DNA from: Sinonovacula constricta
Lineage: Eukaryota; Mollusca; Bivalvia; Cardiida; Solecurtidae
Reading direction: 5' to 3'
Assembly: GCA_007844125.1 (NCBI GenBank)
Contig: CM017571.1
Location: forward strand, 30,530,856-30,594,855
Length of the DNA stretch: 64,000 nucleotides
Shown: positions 10,700 to 24,428 of the stretch, one piece after another
Layout: each line of letters begins with the position of its first letter
Position numbering within the stretch: position 1 is the first letter of the stretch
Notes under the pieces: model-generated
Databases searched by the model: none
The model's input: the letters and a program-made list of their open reading frames with translations, nothing else
What the model was told of the DNA's origin: nothing
Made by a program: the position numbers and the translations under genes

Positions 10700-13500
10700 A
10701 ACAGCAAGATGACCATTTGTCAAAAGGAATATAGTATGGAATATGTTTATTTTATTTTTTATAGTTTATTAGAAAATTCTCAAATATATAATAAAATAAA
10801 ATGACATGATAAATGATGAGCGAAAAATGTATATGTTGGTTATTAAAGCGTGTTGTTTCATTTATTGATTAATATTATGATAATTTGGATAAATTTGCTT
10901 TGGATGCTATATATATGCTCATACACATGCCGTGAACATTTGTTTATTGTCAAGAGATTTGGTCTTATCCACTAAAAGGTAAATTTATGGTAATAACATA
11001 AAGTACTTAATGACTTACTGCGTTGATAATATTCTTGCAAGCTGATAACCGAATTGTATATTTAGTCTGTCGCTAATAGCCTGATAGCATGCTTTCTTTG
11101 TAATTTTATTTTCTCATTTGAGTTCATAAAATGTTATAGGTAATCAGCTGTATTAACCTGACGAAACGACTTAAACGTAAATCCATTAAAATAATGAAAG
11201 AAGCATATTTTTCAATCAGAACTGATATCAAATCTAACTAACTTTAAATGCTTATTTTCCAGCATATGTGTACATATACACAACAGATACCAAAATGAAT
11301 TTAACTAGTTTTATCAATGTCACCTTCACATCGTCAGTTTAAAAGTACATCAAGAACTATATAAGCGTCTGTTTTAAATACAGTGTAATCAAAATTCCAA
11401 TATTTAAAATGGGACAGTCCACCGGTCTAATGCACATTGTAAGTTTTATATGTGTGACACAATGGCGTTTCTAAGCTAAACTGTAACTTATCTTTTTCGC
11501 ATAAGCCTGATTTCTGCTACTTTCTCAGCGTTCATTTCATAACATACATGCTATTAGTAAAATGTAAGTTTTACTATCTATCCAAATTATAATTTGAAGA
11601 AAAAAAAGTAACGTGCAGTGAAATATGAGACAAAGGTCTGAAAGAAATATGATAGAAATAATGTACGAAACTTGAAATCATCGTTGCTAAATATAGCTTC
11701 CATTATTGGCCTCACTTCTTTGGCTCCATCATGTCTCCTGACAGAAACTGACAACAATTAGTAAGATGGTCTTGAATAATAGCTTTGCCGAAGCTTAGCT
11801 TCTAGCTTAATAGGCATACTTCTAAAAATAAACATATTATTTACGATCACTAGTGCTGAAATACATTATGATCAAGTTCATATGACAATTTAGATAATTG
11901 CTTCCACCATACGGGTAAGTTCATAATGATTGAATATAAACTGAATGGACCTCTGGATCGAAAGTAAGTTGTATAACGATTGTCTGGATTCACTGGTTTA
12001 CAGACAATCAATAAAAATCTTAGTCGATAAACTGAGTTAAACATCTTCGATAGACAAAACAGCAAAGATTGTCATTACACATATTGTTTGTATAGTGAAT
12101 AATATCACGATCACCATCTGCTGCATCATCGTCATAGCAAGAGGATTGATAGTCAATTAAAAAGTCTTAATTATTTTATTATTTTCTTGGACTTAATCTT
12201 TTAAATTTTGGTAATTCACAAAATATAACTCAGTAATATTGTCTTACCTATTATACACGAAGGATTTGTAGACACTCAATTTAATTTTATTTAATATTGC
12301 CTCTATAAAAACAATATACCATAAAAGATTCATTGTAAAATGAAATATTAAGTATTTTAGGAAACAAACTATTTATTTTTGTTTGTATATGTCCTCCATT
12401 AAGATTGTATTTAAAATATAATTCATACCATCGTACAATTATGATTCACTAATAAATACTACTATATGCCTAATGCTTGGAAAAAAACTATAGTTTTAAG
12501 CGTTAATTTTGTAATGTATTTTACAATTTTTTATTTTTACTGAATAATGTAAATTTTAAATAACAAATACTCTATAGATAAAATCAGAATCTTTACATTA
12601 TAAATAACGATATACTAGTTAACTTTTTTGTAAGCAGCGTAAGCTGATTCTGAGGGAACCATAACATAATTCAATTATCTGAACCTATTTTATTCTAGGT
12701 CCACTAAACTATTGCTTAAAGGAAGTCACTATTGTTACACCATAAAATTAAACTTTGAACGATGGAAAAGAAATTGATAATTTTAAACTAAGCAGATGGA
12801 AGATTCCTCGTTTAAAACAATGTCACACTAATATGTAATTTTAATTACTCAAAACAAAATCACAATAAAATATACCTATATATTTCTGAATGTATGTAAA
12901 CCTTTTTCCCAACGATTCCGTCTATCTCATCATGTATAGCTATAATTCGTTATGAAAAATTGTAATGTGACGAAAGGCCTCGGTGTGACGGTTTCATTCA
13001 CGAAAGCAGTGAGACAAACTTCCGAAATATTACGCATGTATGAGCATCGTGTGTAATCCTAGGTGTAACATTTTCATTTACAAAAACAGTGAGAAAAATA
13101 TCAATTTCCAAATAGCAAAATGAGTTTTGTGAATTATTGAGTCTTGAAGCGTGATATATCACGGCTCCCTTAACGATATTGCATACTTACAAACCATATT
13201 AATTTTCCCAGGCAGCCACATGTGAAATTGAAACGTTGTCGAATTATGGCAGGTAACTTAAAGTAGGTTTTATATTACAAAGCAAAATCACCACGTTCTT
13301 CAACTCTAAACAGAATATAGTATAGTTATGTATAATTCTACATTATAATCTGACTTAGGATATTTATTTTTAATAGAATATGTGTGCACATTTTAGTTTC
13401 TATCGAAATGTACGTTTGTATATTGATACCTATATTCGTTTAACATTTCTTTGGGCATACAAACAGTATGTTCACACAACAATTTATTATTGATGTGCGT
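10700..13500. repeat. Block A, copy 1
   Basis: The 10740-11000 part (TTTATAGTTTATTAGA, then TTTGCTTTGGATGC and ATGCTCATA) matches 43290-43625 and more weakly 48950-49150. The part 11100-13480 matches 17290-19080; 11770-11960 also matches 45585-45770. Clear anchors are GACAATTTAGATAATT, TTTTAATTACTCAA, TTTTTCCCAA and AACTCTAAACAGAATAT. Copies are old and indel-rich. The minus-strand frame at 11850-12065 is not conserved between copies. Confidence 0.65.
13212..13252 (+). other. Conserved 41-base micro-exon candidate (copy 1)
   Basis: Flanked by AATTTTCCCAG on the left and GTAACT on the right, ending in ATTATGGCAG. The paralogous spot in block A copy 2 (18824-18864) keeps both splice signals and exactly the same length. 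A third copy (52570-52607) keeps both signals at 38 bases. It sits about 0.5 kb upstream of the relic GPCR first exon, so it may be an old 5' UTR exon. Transcription is not shown by sequence. Confidence 0.4.
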
Positions 13501-13738
13501 TAATATCAAAGCAAAACTCCAGTTTGATTAACGAAGTATGGATTTGTGGCGAATCTTAATGCCTTATTAAACAAAACATCTAAAGCCATGCGGCACTTTC
13601 TAAACTAGGATGTGTTGTGGAAACAAAAAAGAGAACTTACGTCGTATCGTCATTTTTTATCTTACGTTTATCTGTGGACAAACTGAAAACCATCGTATTG
13701 TCGTTTTAAAATAATATGAATATTTAATTTTAGACGGA

Positions 13739-14991
13739 ATGGTAAATAATATGACATATTCAGATGGTAAGTTTTGAATTTATGATCAAAACAGCAAGTT
13801 TAATAAACTTTTTCGTAATTTCTGAATTAATTTCGTTTAAGAAAACCTAAATCAGCAGTGTGGTCTTTTCGTCACTTTGCCAACATACATTATGTCAATT
13901 GATACGATTATCATGTCAACTCATATAAACTTGGGAAACTAAAGCTTAGAGAAAGTGTTAATTCTTTCTGCGTTGTATATATTTTAAAACCCAATCTGCA
14001 ATTTTTAAGTTCAGTAATGGTATAAGAAGATTCAAAATATTTTCGTCTTCAATATATTGTCTAAACCTTTCAGTCAAAAGTGCCTTAAATCGTACAACTA
14101 CTTTTGCATCCAGTTACTTTCTTTTAAAAACGATCACAGTATTTCGCGTGGTGCATTCAGTTTTTTGCATATGAGCTCTTCAGTAGGAAAGAAGTTGAGT
14201 AGAAATCGGACGCAGTCCTAGTGGACGCACAATCAGTAACAACAGCTTCGCATGGTGTCTTTTTGCAAACAATCGTTTGTCAGTCCGAATCGTAATTTAA
14301 CATCCCCGTTTAAGATTGATTTGTGATAATCCAACTGACTTAAAAACTAGTATAACAGATTACATAATAATGTGCATTCAAGAAGGGCGGTGATTAGTGA
14401 TTTGTGTTTAGACAATCACACCTTAATGGCAGATATCTGCGATCGACATTCGAACAATCAAGAAGATGGTCGAATCGATGTTAAGTTTTAAAAAAAATAT
14501 TCGCATAAAATATAACAAAAATTAAAAAAAAAAAATAAAGATTATGGTTTCATAAGTAACATTGTGTTTTTTTCCGATTTACATAAGAAGAGAAAAAAAG
14601 ACAACAGCGCCGGCTTGAAAGGTGTTGCGCATATATCTTGATATAAAAGCAATAGTTTTGGGGTCATCGTTGAAGTTTAATATCTGCTTTCGATTTATCT
14701 TTTTATGTAATTCACACATAAAATAATAAGATCTTGTTGTAATCGCATCTTAAATATAAGGAACTCGCTTAACTGCCTTTAATTTACGACAGCAATAGTG
14801 GATATCGTAAAATAAAAATACGCTTATTCAAAATTAGCAGAGCATCAACGATTCGATATGAGTCATATCCTAAGTTACGATATAGCGATATAGCGATTGC
14901 CAGTTATGATGCATGTATACCGGTATCTCGGCGACAGACAGATTGGGAAATACTTATTGACATTTGTTTTGCAGATTTATCACCGCATTAA
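13739..14991 (+). pseudogene. Relic GPCR copy: exon 1 plus start of exon 2
   Basis: Exon 1 relic at 13739-13766 reads MVNNMTYSD and ends in G|GTAAGT, phase 1, exactly like the intact gene's exon 1, which reads MAGNITSN before G|GTAAGT. A matching acceptor (TTGTTTTGCAG, ending 14974) is followed by ATTTATCACCGC against ATTTACCATCAA in the intact gene. The join again gives Asp-Leu, then meets a stop after a few codons. No transmembrane-coding sequence follows, so the receptor body is lost. The upstream sequence GTGTTGTGGAAACAA and AAACTGAAAACCATC resembles 1977-2058 of the GPCR leader. The homology is by eye and short, but position, order and phase all agree. Confidence 0.55.
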
Positions 14992-16781
14992 CATTATTTC
15001 GTCCTTCCAATACCCCTCGACGTAGATACGAGTGTAGTGCTGCCTCCACTGATAACACATGAAATCACATCCAGTTTCTTAGCTTAAAATAGTCAGTATT
15101 TTTAGATGTTGGTTATAATTTTATTCTAATCCTGCATAAAATTCAATGTACTTATGTTGTGAACAGGTTTGATTCTTTAATATTAAACATTAACCATTTC
15201 AAGCGAGAATATATTAAACTCTATGCTTACTTTATTACTTATATAACGGACATTATACTGTGTACATACATAGTGCATATTTATTACATATCCCAACATT
15301 TATACCGTATTTTCCAGTATAATACTTCATGGTTTATACAAGTGTATTTTGGAGTTACTTTTCTCAGTTGTTTGTACTATTTATAGACAAAACTTTGTTG
15401 TTATGTATTGCTGTATATGGTCCCACTTTAAACAGTGTTTGCAGTGATTACAAAAATTGAGATATTTTATTTATTTTTTCATTATGGTACTCAGTGTCCC
15501 AGATCCAGGTCAGAAAGAGGAATTAATGTCATTATTACTATGTCAATATTCACCAATATATCAAAATTGATAGTTGTATATGCTATTCTATTATTTATTT
15601 AGTGATATAAAATTCCATGACATATTTACACGCCTATGCATGCTAGATATCTATGTACAAATTTTAATTGATTAAATTTTCCAAATTGTTTACAAGCATA
15701 TGCTCCAGTTGTACCCAATTTACAAAAAAAAAAAAAATAAAACTTAAACAATATCATTTTTATTTTGATATGTTCAGCAAACATAAAATTACAAAATATG
15801 ACAAAACGAGACAAAATAATCATAATAATGGTCTTATCAAATCAATATATATTACTTAAATTGTATTTTAAAACAAAAACAAAACATTTAAGACTTTGAT
15901 TAAATCAGGATTTGATATTAAACATCTGTTTATTGAATTCACTATTTTAGTAATTATCAAAAAGTAATTAAATATTTATCATGAGAAATAACTGGTTCTA
16001 ATCTAAAGTATACTTACTTTGTTTTATAAGAATGTGACTTAGCAATAAATATATAGAAACATAAAGATACATTTTAACCTCTTAATTTATATGTTAATTG
16101 TTATAAGTACAACTTTGCATACATATTAATGTTAAATCTTGACTTAGCGATAGTCTTCAATTAGGCAGGTTTCAAAACTTAACTCAATAAGGAACATTCC
16201 ACGAAATTTACATAAAAAACCATAAAATACCAAAAAATGTCTCAATTCATCCAAAACTTCTATTTACTTTCGACAGAATAAAAGAGATGTCTATTTAACT
16301 TGTAAAACGGTTCAATTTGTTTTAATGTGACATAAAATTAAGCTTTTTAAAATTAAAATCTACTTCAAAATTCTCATTAGGATTCAAGAATATTCATGTA
16401 AGTTGAATAATTAATAATTCCAAATATAAGTTAAGTGACAGCATTTACTTAAGGAAACAATATTATGTTATGGTTAGTATTAATCAGACCTTTAGGCAAT
16501 TTGGTGTACAGATGTACATATACAACTTTAGAAAATGTTCTGTTTGTTTGAACATTGCTTTAAATATAAAGAATCTTATCAACTTTTAAAAAATAACGTC
16601 TATTTTTAGATTCTCATTAAAATGTATAAATATTTATAAGTGCTAATTTGCATAATTGACACACGACCACAATGGCCATTCAACAACCTTTATTTGTGTT
16701 CTAGTTTTATACTTCCATCATCATTTTTGGAAAAGTTATAAGCATTTTGTTTAACATACCCTCCTATCAAAATCTGATTAC

Positions 16782-16797
16782 GGTTGCCATGGAAACC
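16782..16797. promoter_or_regulatory. RFX X-box-like palindrome
   Basis: GGTTGCCATGGAAACC is a near-perfect palindrome and matches the RFX-factor X-box pattern GTTNCC-AT-GGNAAC. There is no gene next to it to regulate, so it may equally belong to an unrecognised repeat. Confidence 0.3.
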
Positions 16798-16879
16798 ATT
16801 AGTTTTCATATAGCCCAAGTGATTTTATTATTGAGTATATTAGAGATTCTGTTGTTAGACATCCTAACGAGCATGTTGG

Positions 16880-17260
16880 TGCTCTTAAAAGTCTAGTCTG
16901 TGGGTGGTGGGGTTTGTTGTTTGGTAACCATACATAGCTGCCAGACTATTTCACTTAATGGTGACTGCTTCATGGTCACCAGGTGACTGCATCAGCTTTC
17001 AGCTTACAGAGTAAAGAAACTTTGTACTCGTTTCCAGGTAAAGAATGTGTTTCCGGTCTACTGTACTCGAGATGGGGCACTGGCGCACTTTGGTCATTAT
17101 CAGTTGGACGTTCATGTGAGCGCCCTGTAACAGTGATCAGAAAGCGACCTTACCGCAGCAGTGTCCGTGATTTGCGACCAGCAGCTTGTATTTTATTATG
17201 AAATAATGATCCCAGACAGGCCTCATGCAGCTGTGTTTGTTAACGTTGTCACCTGTGTCA
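16880..17260. other. GC-richer patch of unknown origin
   Basis: Base composition is visibly higher in G+C than its surroundings, with a 72-codon plus-strand frame (16983-17201) that is rich in Ser, Arg and Cys and resembles no family I know. The patch could be a fragment of a transposable element or an old exon. Nothing decisive is visible. Confidence 0.2.
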
Positions 17261-17284
17261 TTTCCCAGACATTTTTGAACTTCA

Positions 17285-19080
17285 TTAGTCATTAAAGCGT
17301 TTGTTCAAGCAATGTTATAGATAAACAGCTGTAATTAACGAACTAACTTAAACGTACCGAATTTGAAAAAAATGTAAATTTACCTTAAGTATATTTATAT
17401 CAGATACGAATTTAAATCCATTTGCTTTAAATGCTAATTATCAAGCACGTGTGTACATATGCAAAGTGTACATCGACTTTCATTGAGCCAGTGCTATCAC
17501 TGTCACTTACACATATTCGATGTAATGGAATACACCGAAAAAGTATATAGGCGTCAGTGATCAGGATAAGGCACTTGTTTGAAATTTTGATCGTTCAAAG
17601 TATTTCAAATCTTTAAATGAATGTGTTTGGTAAATCGGGTATTCTACAAATTAAATGTAGACTTTAAGATGTATCTGTACTGTACAATAGCGTTTGTAAG
17701 CTTAACAATAACCTTTTGATTTTCATTTTAGCATCATATACGATTTCCTCTCCATTCTAATCGTTCATTACATACTATTCACGTTTTCAGTAAAATGTAA
17801 ATCAACCTATCAAATTTATATGCTGAATAAAATTATGTTACCGTGCGCTTACACATGAAACGACGGCCTGAACAACTTATGATGATTTGGCCTCTTCTCT
17901 TCCCTGATCGGAATTACAATGTCAGATAGTATCAAATAATGCCTTGACCAAAACAGAGCTTTTAGCTTCGAAGGCGTATTTCTAAAAACAAATCTTATCC
18001 ATGATCTCTAGTACCGATATACATTTTGATCTTGTCCATATGACAATTTAGATAATTACCTCCACCGTAAGGTCATAAGAATTGAGTATATTATAAACTC
18101 AGAGTCGAAATTAAATTCACAACTTGCCGGATTCACTGATTTTACTGAATTCCGTGAAAAAAACACATATACAGAAAATCAATATCTTATATAACAATAA
18201 ATATCTTTAAAAACAAAATACAATAAACTATAAAACAATTCTCATAAGCTGTAAGTTTGAGGAAAGAGCGCATATTAAGTAGACACAATTCCATTATCTA
18301 AACCTATATTGTTTAAGGTGTATTGAACTATTGCCAAAGGAAGTCACTGTAAATTTTGTCAATTTTAAACTAAGCAGCTGGAGGAATCCTTATTTCAAAG
18401 TGTGACAATAGAATGTGGTTTTAATTACTCAAGGCAAAAGCAAAATAAAAGTATAGCTATATAAATCTTAACGCATGTAAAACGTTTTTCCCAATTATTC
18501 CGTCGGTCTCATAACTTATAATTATAATTCGAATTGAGAGAGATAGGCTGTTATGTGTTGAAAGGCCTCGGTGAAACGGTTTTACATTACGACAACAGTG
18601 AGTCATATTTTCCGAAAAGCAAAGAGGCAAAGAGTGTTTTATGAATTTATAAGCATTATACGTGAGCCTACGCGTAAAGGTTTCACTTACAGAAAACGAG
18701 AAGGAAATTTGTCAATTTCCGAGTAGAATAGTGAATATTGTTGATTTTTTTAGCATTTTAAAGTAATATAGCACGCCTCTTGTAACGTTACTGCATACTT
18801 ACAGACCATAATATTTATCTCAGAAAGCCACACGTGCAATTGATGTGATGTCAAATTATGGCAGGTAAATAAAAGTAGCCTACATAGCAAAGTCGCTACG
18901 TTGTTGAACTCTAAACAGAATATGGTAAAGTTATTTTTATTATAATCTGACTTATTATATTTTTGTTTATTAGAATATAGGAGCCCGTTTTAGTTTCGAT
19001 TGAAATATATCGTTCGTTAAGTGATACATAATATCGAAACCAAACTCCATTCCGATTAAAGATTTTTCTATACCTGGACA
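17285..19080. repeat. Block A, copy 2
   Basis: Aligns with about 11110-13500 throughout. Examples are CATATGACAATTTAGATAAT near 18038, AAACTAAGCAG near 18367, TTTTAATTACTCAA near 18419, TTTTTCCCAA near 18485 and AACTCTAAACAGAATATGG near 18908. Homology fades near 19080, before the relic exon position of copy 1, so this copy lacks the GPCR relic. Confidence 0.65.
18824..18864 (+). other. Conserved 41-base micro-exon candidate (copy 2)
   Basis: TTTATCTCAG precedes it and GTAAAT follows; the last bases are ATTATGGCAG, as in copy 1 at 13212-13252. Length and both splice signals are kept although the surrounding DNA has diverged. Confidence 0.4.
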
Positions 19081-20000
19081 ATCTTCTTCAGGTTAAAAGT
19101 ATATTTACGACACATTGGTTATACAATTATGTCATGAACGTAATAAGGTCTTCAATAGATTAGATATCAGCAATAGATAATTAACAATAGTAAATCAAGT
19201 GTAATGAATGTTGAAAATGTAAAATCACAATTATTTGAAGGAAAGTGACTAACTATTTTGCCAGCGACACAGTAATGTAAAAGACGAAAAAAAAAACAAT
19301 GTTATCATTGTGGTGAAGGCCATAAAATAAATGACTAGAGAGTCCAATAAACTGAATATCTTTTACTATGACAAGATTTGTAACGCTACAGTAGCACGAT
19401 TAGAACCTAACTCTAAACTATATAACCGGTGAACTTATAAGGCAATTACCCTATATGATGCTAGAATTATGTGTGCATCTTGGCCTGTAGCATATGAATG
19501 AAGTAAATTGTTCTTTGGTACCTATACTAAAATCAGTTTTTATGATAGCATCAGCTTTACTAACAGGGCTTCCGAAAGCTACAACAGATTAAAATTTGCG
19601 AAATGCGTGAGTAGATAATTTTTGACATTTTTTGAAAATATTTGTTTAAAAGGATAACCATTAATGTTTATTAGTTATTTGTTAAAGTCAACAGCAAAAG
19701 GCACATTTTTTACAATTTCTCTGATCAACCGAAGATTCTTAGGCTTCACTTTGCAAAAGTTTTTGGTGTTTATCACAGACAATTTCTAAGTAGTTTCTGG
19801 AAATAAAATGCTCTTTCAATTTACCAGAAGTGTTAGATCTATTAAAACTTATTTAAAATACCTGAAGTGTTTAAATCTGATTTAAAATCCCCGTATATTT
19901 GTACTCTTACTTTTTGTAATCTCTTTGTACCTATTTGTACCTCTGTACTATAAACATTTACTTTGTTACACTATACATGGATTTGACAAATAAAATAGGA
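19081..20000. other. Gene-free spacer
   Basis: AT-rich, with short stutters such as TTTGTACCTATTTGTACCTCTGTAC near 19920. I find no coding, RNA or mobile-element signature here. Confidence 0.4.
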
Positions 20001-20742
20001 ATACTCTTAATAAATCACATCTTACTTAATGCATTTTCTGTCCATCCTTCTTCTTGAATGTATTTTTTCAGCGAATATAAACTGAAGGTTTTTTCATTTA
20101 ATCCAGATGCGAAAGTTTATGTAAAATGTAGATAGAATCCATGACTGCATGCTTTTATGTTATTTTGAATTTAAATCTTACTATGGTAAGTAGATTTCTT
20201 GTCAAATTGGTATTCCTGAAAATAATTAATTTTACAGATTGTTTAAAATAGTTTTATATAATCACTAAAGAATTGCAGATAAAAAATAGTATCATTGTAC
20301 TAGCATTTCATAATTCGCGCTACAAACAAGCAATGCTAAATCGTGTTATACACAAATTGTATTTTACATGGATACATAACCCGACGCGTAATTGTAGAAG
20401 AACACCTGTTCTATTTTCTGTAATCTCAAAAGTAAATAATATACAATTAACACATGCTAGTCAACTTTAATTGTAACATTTTTGCTGGTAGTCGATTTGG
20501 AAACTTATCATATTGACCCACCTCGACGTCCCACTTCTAAATTTCACTCATTTACTACATGGAGGAATGTGCAGAACATAATTTGACCGAAGGTCTCACA
20601 TTTCTTGGTTAGTCGTCGGCTAGTATTCAAAAGGTGTCCATCCGCCGGCCGACGTTGTAATCAACGCAGTATGATAATTCTTTAATTTAAATCAAGCTTA
20701 AATAACAAACACGCATAGAAACTTAAAACAGAGTCTAAAATA

Positions 20743-20775
20743 TCACACATGTCACACATGTCACACATGTCACAC
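20743..20775. repeat. 9-bp tandem repeat
   Basis: The unit TCACACATG is repeated three times exactly, followed by a partial fourth (TCACAC). Confidence 0.9.
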
Positions 20776-21110
20776 TTTAAAGCCAACCGCTTTAGCAAAA
20801 CATAGCAATCTGCCTTATATTCATAATTTGATACGTTTTAAAACATAATGGAACAAATATGTGCGTATTCTATGCTCAAGTTATTTTTTTCTTCTTAGTG
20901 AACTTAAAGTTTGCTTAAATTACATTTAATCAATGCCCCGACTATTCTGACACGCTTGAGATATTAATTAGATTTAGGAACAGTTGGCGATATTGTGTAA
21001 CAGGGCAAATGGTTAGCTATTTTGTTTATTCTCTCATTCTCTTAACTCGTCCTTAGATATAATTAACGTTAAAAACATTAACATTGAAATGGCAATTTTA
21101 AATCATGTTT

Positions 21111-21397
21111 AATAAGAATATTTATGACAAAGCATTGCAACATGTTCAAAAAATTAAAAAGGCACAGGGAAATGGTATTCACTTCGCAAGTTAACTGCAA
21201 AAATAAGAACAAATCTGTGATAAGTCATTTAACAGAAAGAGCGAACCAGAAAGCTACCGCATTGGAACTGTCAGTCGGCAATATGGACCGACTGGGGTGC
21301 TTAAACGGGTTTAACAGAGCTCTTACCTCGCACTTCCTGGTGGGTTTCTCAAATACAAGCAATGAAAAGAAAAACGATCCATTTGAATAAATGTCCT
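21111..21397 (+). repeat. Repeat R copy
   Basis: Forward-orientation copy with the hairpin core CAGTCGG..CCGACTG and the following GGGTGCTTAAAC and CAGAGCTCT segments. It lacks the middle part and second half seen at 7451-8412. The 88-codon frame within it is incidental. Confidence 0.7.
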
Positions 21398-22322
21398 ACC
21401 GTTGGCGTTTTGTTTCACATTTACTTCAATTTTAAACAGATCACACACAGTCGCTATTATTATTTTATATGTGGGGTGAACAGTTTAATTTGTATTGGTT
21501 TTTAGGATGCAATTGCAACAGTTTAACTTCATATTTTTATTATATATTCTCCAATATTTGTGAGTATAGTACTTTGTGCTTAACCCCGAAACCTGTAGAT
21601 ATCTTATTTATCTTATCTTATAAACTGCTTATTTTTAATATACAGTGTTATTAATGTTCCTAGTTTTAAATGTTACATTTTTATTAAAACATGATAATAC
21701 AATTAGATTATGATTTGGCTTCAACACTCCGAATTATGTTGCAAAACCATTCGACCATATAAAGAGTAAAATACATCTACATAGTTTAATCATACCATGT
21801 TCACTTTGTTCAGTCGCGAAGAGCTTTCAATTCCTGGATAGAAATTTTTTTGTCGCATTGTTAAAAATACTATTTATGTTTAAGACCCATGCAGCCATAT
21901 AACAATGCCATATAATATTGTTTTGGTATACCTATATCTGTGCAATGTTCTAACGGACGTTGCCTACATTTTTGTGATTATTTTTTTTTTACAAATTATT
22001 GGCAAACACATGCAATGCATGCAATCTTGAGATTGACGAATAATTGATTGTCCTAATTTCTGTATCTGGTGGCGTTTCTGTCATCCTCAGAAATTTTGTA
22101 GGAAAATTTTAATCACTGTTACAAAATAATTGGGTTGTAGCAAACATATGACTGCCTTGTGTCCTGCATCTTCCTGATTGGATTGCCCACGCTATTTCAC
22201 AATTTTAGTCACTGAAATGGATATATACCATCTTAGGCAATTTTACGAGAACATTAGTAACTACATGTTCGTGTTCGATTTGTGCGATAGTTTCGTTACT
22301 TGTATAATGAGGTATTTATGAA

Positions 22323-22550
22323 GAATAAGAATATATATGACAAAGTCCTATGAGCAATGCCACATATACAAAAAAAAAATGAAAAGGCACAGGACAGATG
22401 AATTCTCATGCAAGCCAAATGTAAAAGTAAGAACAAATCCGTGATGAGTCGTTTAACAAAATGAGCAAACTCGACAAACTCGATCGGTCAGTCGGCAATA
22501 TGGACCGACTGGGCTGCCTAAACCGATTATACAGAGCTCTAACCTCTAAG
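22323..22550 (+). repeat. Repeat R copy
   Basis: Forward copy starting AATAAGAATATATATGACAA and ending just after CAGAGCTCTAACC. A deletion before the hairpin removes part of the usual CGCCTTGGAACGG segment. It lies inside block B copy 1 and is absent at the aligned position near 48.4 kb, so it inserted after the block duplication. Confidence 0.65.
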
Positions 22551-24241
22551 AGAATATATGGAGCGTAAGTCTAAAATATTCAGTTATTCATGAGTTGTTT
22601 GCGATAATTAATCAACAAATGCATCGTTCGTATAATCGTCATATTATTAAAACATGCATCTAAGTTATATATGACTTGCGCTTCTTAATCTTATGATATT
22701 AAGAAATTCTTAATATTATTACAATTATAAGCGAACATTGTATAGTAATAACCTTCTTTAAAGTTGATGATTTAAGTGATTAAGTACTTAGTGACTAATG
22801 TTGAGAATATTAATACTAGCTGCAATGATTGCTATCAGATGCGTTAATCACATAAAATAGTATGCTTATATTTCTTTTCTTGGAATTTCGTTCTTGTAAT
22901 TATAAGATATGATCCAACAATAATGTGTGATATTTGACACGCGGGGCCATAGATACAACTCGATATCAAGGTCATGACTATAAATATTCTAATAATAGGT
23001 CTTACCCACTCCAAATGATCTTTAACATAACCAGTCTGAACCAGTTATGTACCTTCTGTTTCTACTATGTATTTTAATAATAGTCGATAGTTAAAATAAT
23101 ACATATTTTATATTCCAGTCCTTTTCAAGCGAGTACAATCCTTATAGACAAACTAAATTAATATAATTAACTTTTGTGTGCAAGTGCGAGGATGAAAAGG
23201 AAACATAAGGACTGAAAGCTTTTATCATGTCATTAAAATAATCCAGAAATAAGGTTTTCTTTCTAATTTTCCTTAGAACAGTATCGACTTTCCTGTCCTT
23301 CCTAACTGATTCACCTAATTTTTCCACCAGATCCTGTCTTAAACAAAACATGTGCTTTTCATCTAAAAGCAGTCTTTTTTTAAAAAGATTATGTCACCAT
23401 TTCCAAAGATATCGTTTGTATTGAAAACTGTGACAACAAGAGCGATTAAAACTTTAGGAATTCAAATTATTATCCCTTCTTTTTGATGAACATCTTGTTT
23501 CATTGTGGTATTCATATATCACAGCTTACTAAGTTTGCAGGAATTTGTACTAAAAGCGGAGAATTTTAATTTTAATGCAAGAAACATATCTCTACCACAA
23601 AATTTCAATAGCAGGGATTAAGCTTGAGGAAAGCTTTTTTTTTCAATATAATACTTCATAATGTTTTTATCACTCCAAAATGTTTTACTTAAAAGGGCTA
23701 ATTAAGAGCCAGATGAAAAGACACCCTTCATTTCATGTATTGGATTAATAAAATCAAACCTTTCTGTCCTCTTTTAAAAACTAACCAGAAAATGTACTGA
23801 TGATAATTACAACTCTAAAATGTTTCGGGGTTTTAAAATCAACATTTATACAAACCAGAACTTGCTTCCAACTTACACGTCGACTGAACAAGTCGTAAGA
23901 CTTCAGGAAAACGATAACATACTGCCTTTATGACAAACTCTGGTTGAACTTTGTCTTATAATCTATTCAGTCGTGTTCTATGTAGGTGAGATACCTTGTA
24001 CACTCCTTTATTACAACTTGGGTTCTTTTATTATATATACTGTCATTTACAGATAAAACCTTGGCATTTCATCGATAGTTTTAATCCCTTTGCAATGCTA
24101 AAATTTTCTTTCGTTTTGTCGGATGATTTTCTGTTGTATTTTACTCTTTAATGTTGATGTTTTCTTTCGACTAAGAACTTAAAAAAAAATTCATCAAATG
24201 ACGCCATTAATTTTATCTTCATGACGCCATTACTCAGATCT

Positions 24242-24248
24242 AATGATA

Positions 24249-24339
<91 letters not shown>

Positions 24340-24358
24340 TAATAATAATAAAAATAAA

Positions 24359-24427
<69 letters not shown>
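24242..24427. repeat. (AAT)n microsatellite
   Basis: About 186 bases of AAT/ATA trinucleotides with a few GAT and AAA interruptions. It generates long runs of poly-Asn or poly-Ile in three frames, none of which is a gene. Confidence 0.95.

Positions 24428-24428
<1 letters not shown>

Larger units (their letters stand above)
13900..17280. other. Insert-like stretch between block A copies 1 and 2
   Basis: After the relic GPCR intron (to about 14974), this AT-rich stretch has no counterpart in the other blocks that I could find. The frames at 15159-15386 and 15626-15859 are low-complexity or chance. A GC-richer patch lies at about 16880-17260. No terminal inverted repeat was found to define it as a single insertion. 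Confidence 0.35.
20005..24150. repeat. Block B, copy 1
   Basis: Aligns in order with about 46280-49590 and then with 54110-54990. Anchors are GCTGGTAGTCGATT near 20483 and 46688, AAGGTCTCACATTT near 20591 and 46800, GATTTGGCTTCAAC near 21711 and 47859, TGACTATAAATATT near 22974 and 49427, AGACAAACTAAATTA near 23146 and 54117, and CCAGAAATAAGGTTTTCT near 23242 and 54212. Two repeat R copies interrupt it. The frames at 20273-20470 and 23142-23351 do not survive in the other copy, so they are not genes. Confidence 0.65.

Noticed and set aside
20743..20775. A CRISPR-like array
   Set aside because: It is a spacer-free 9-bp tandem repeat in animal DNA.
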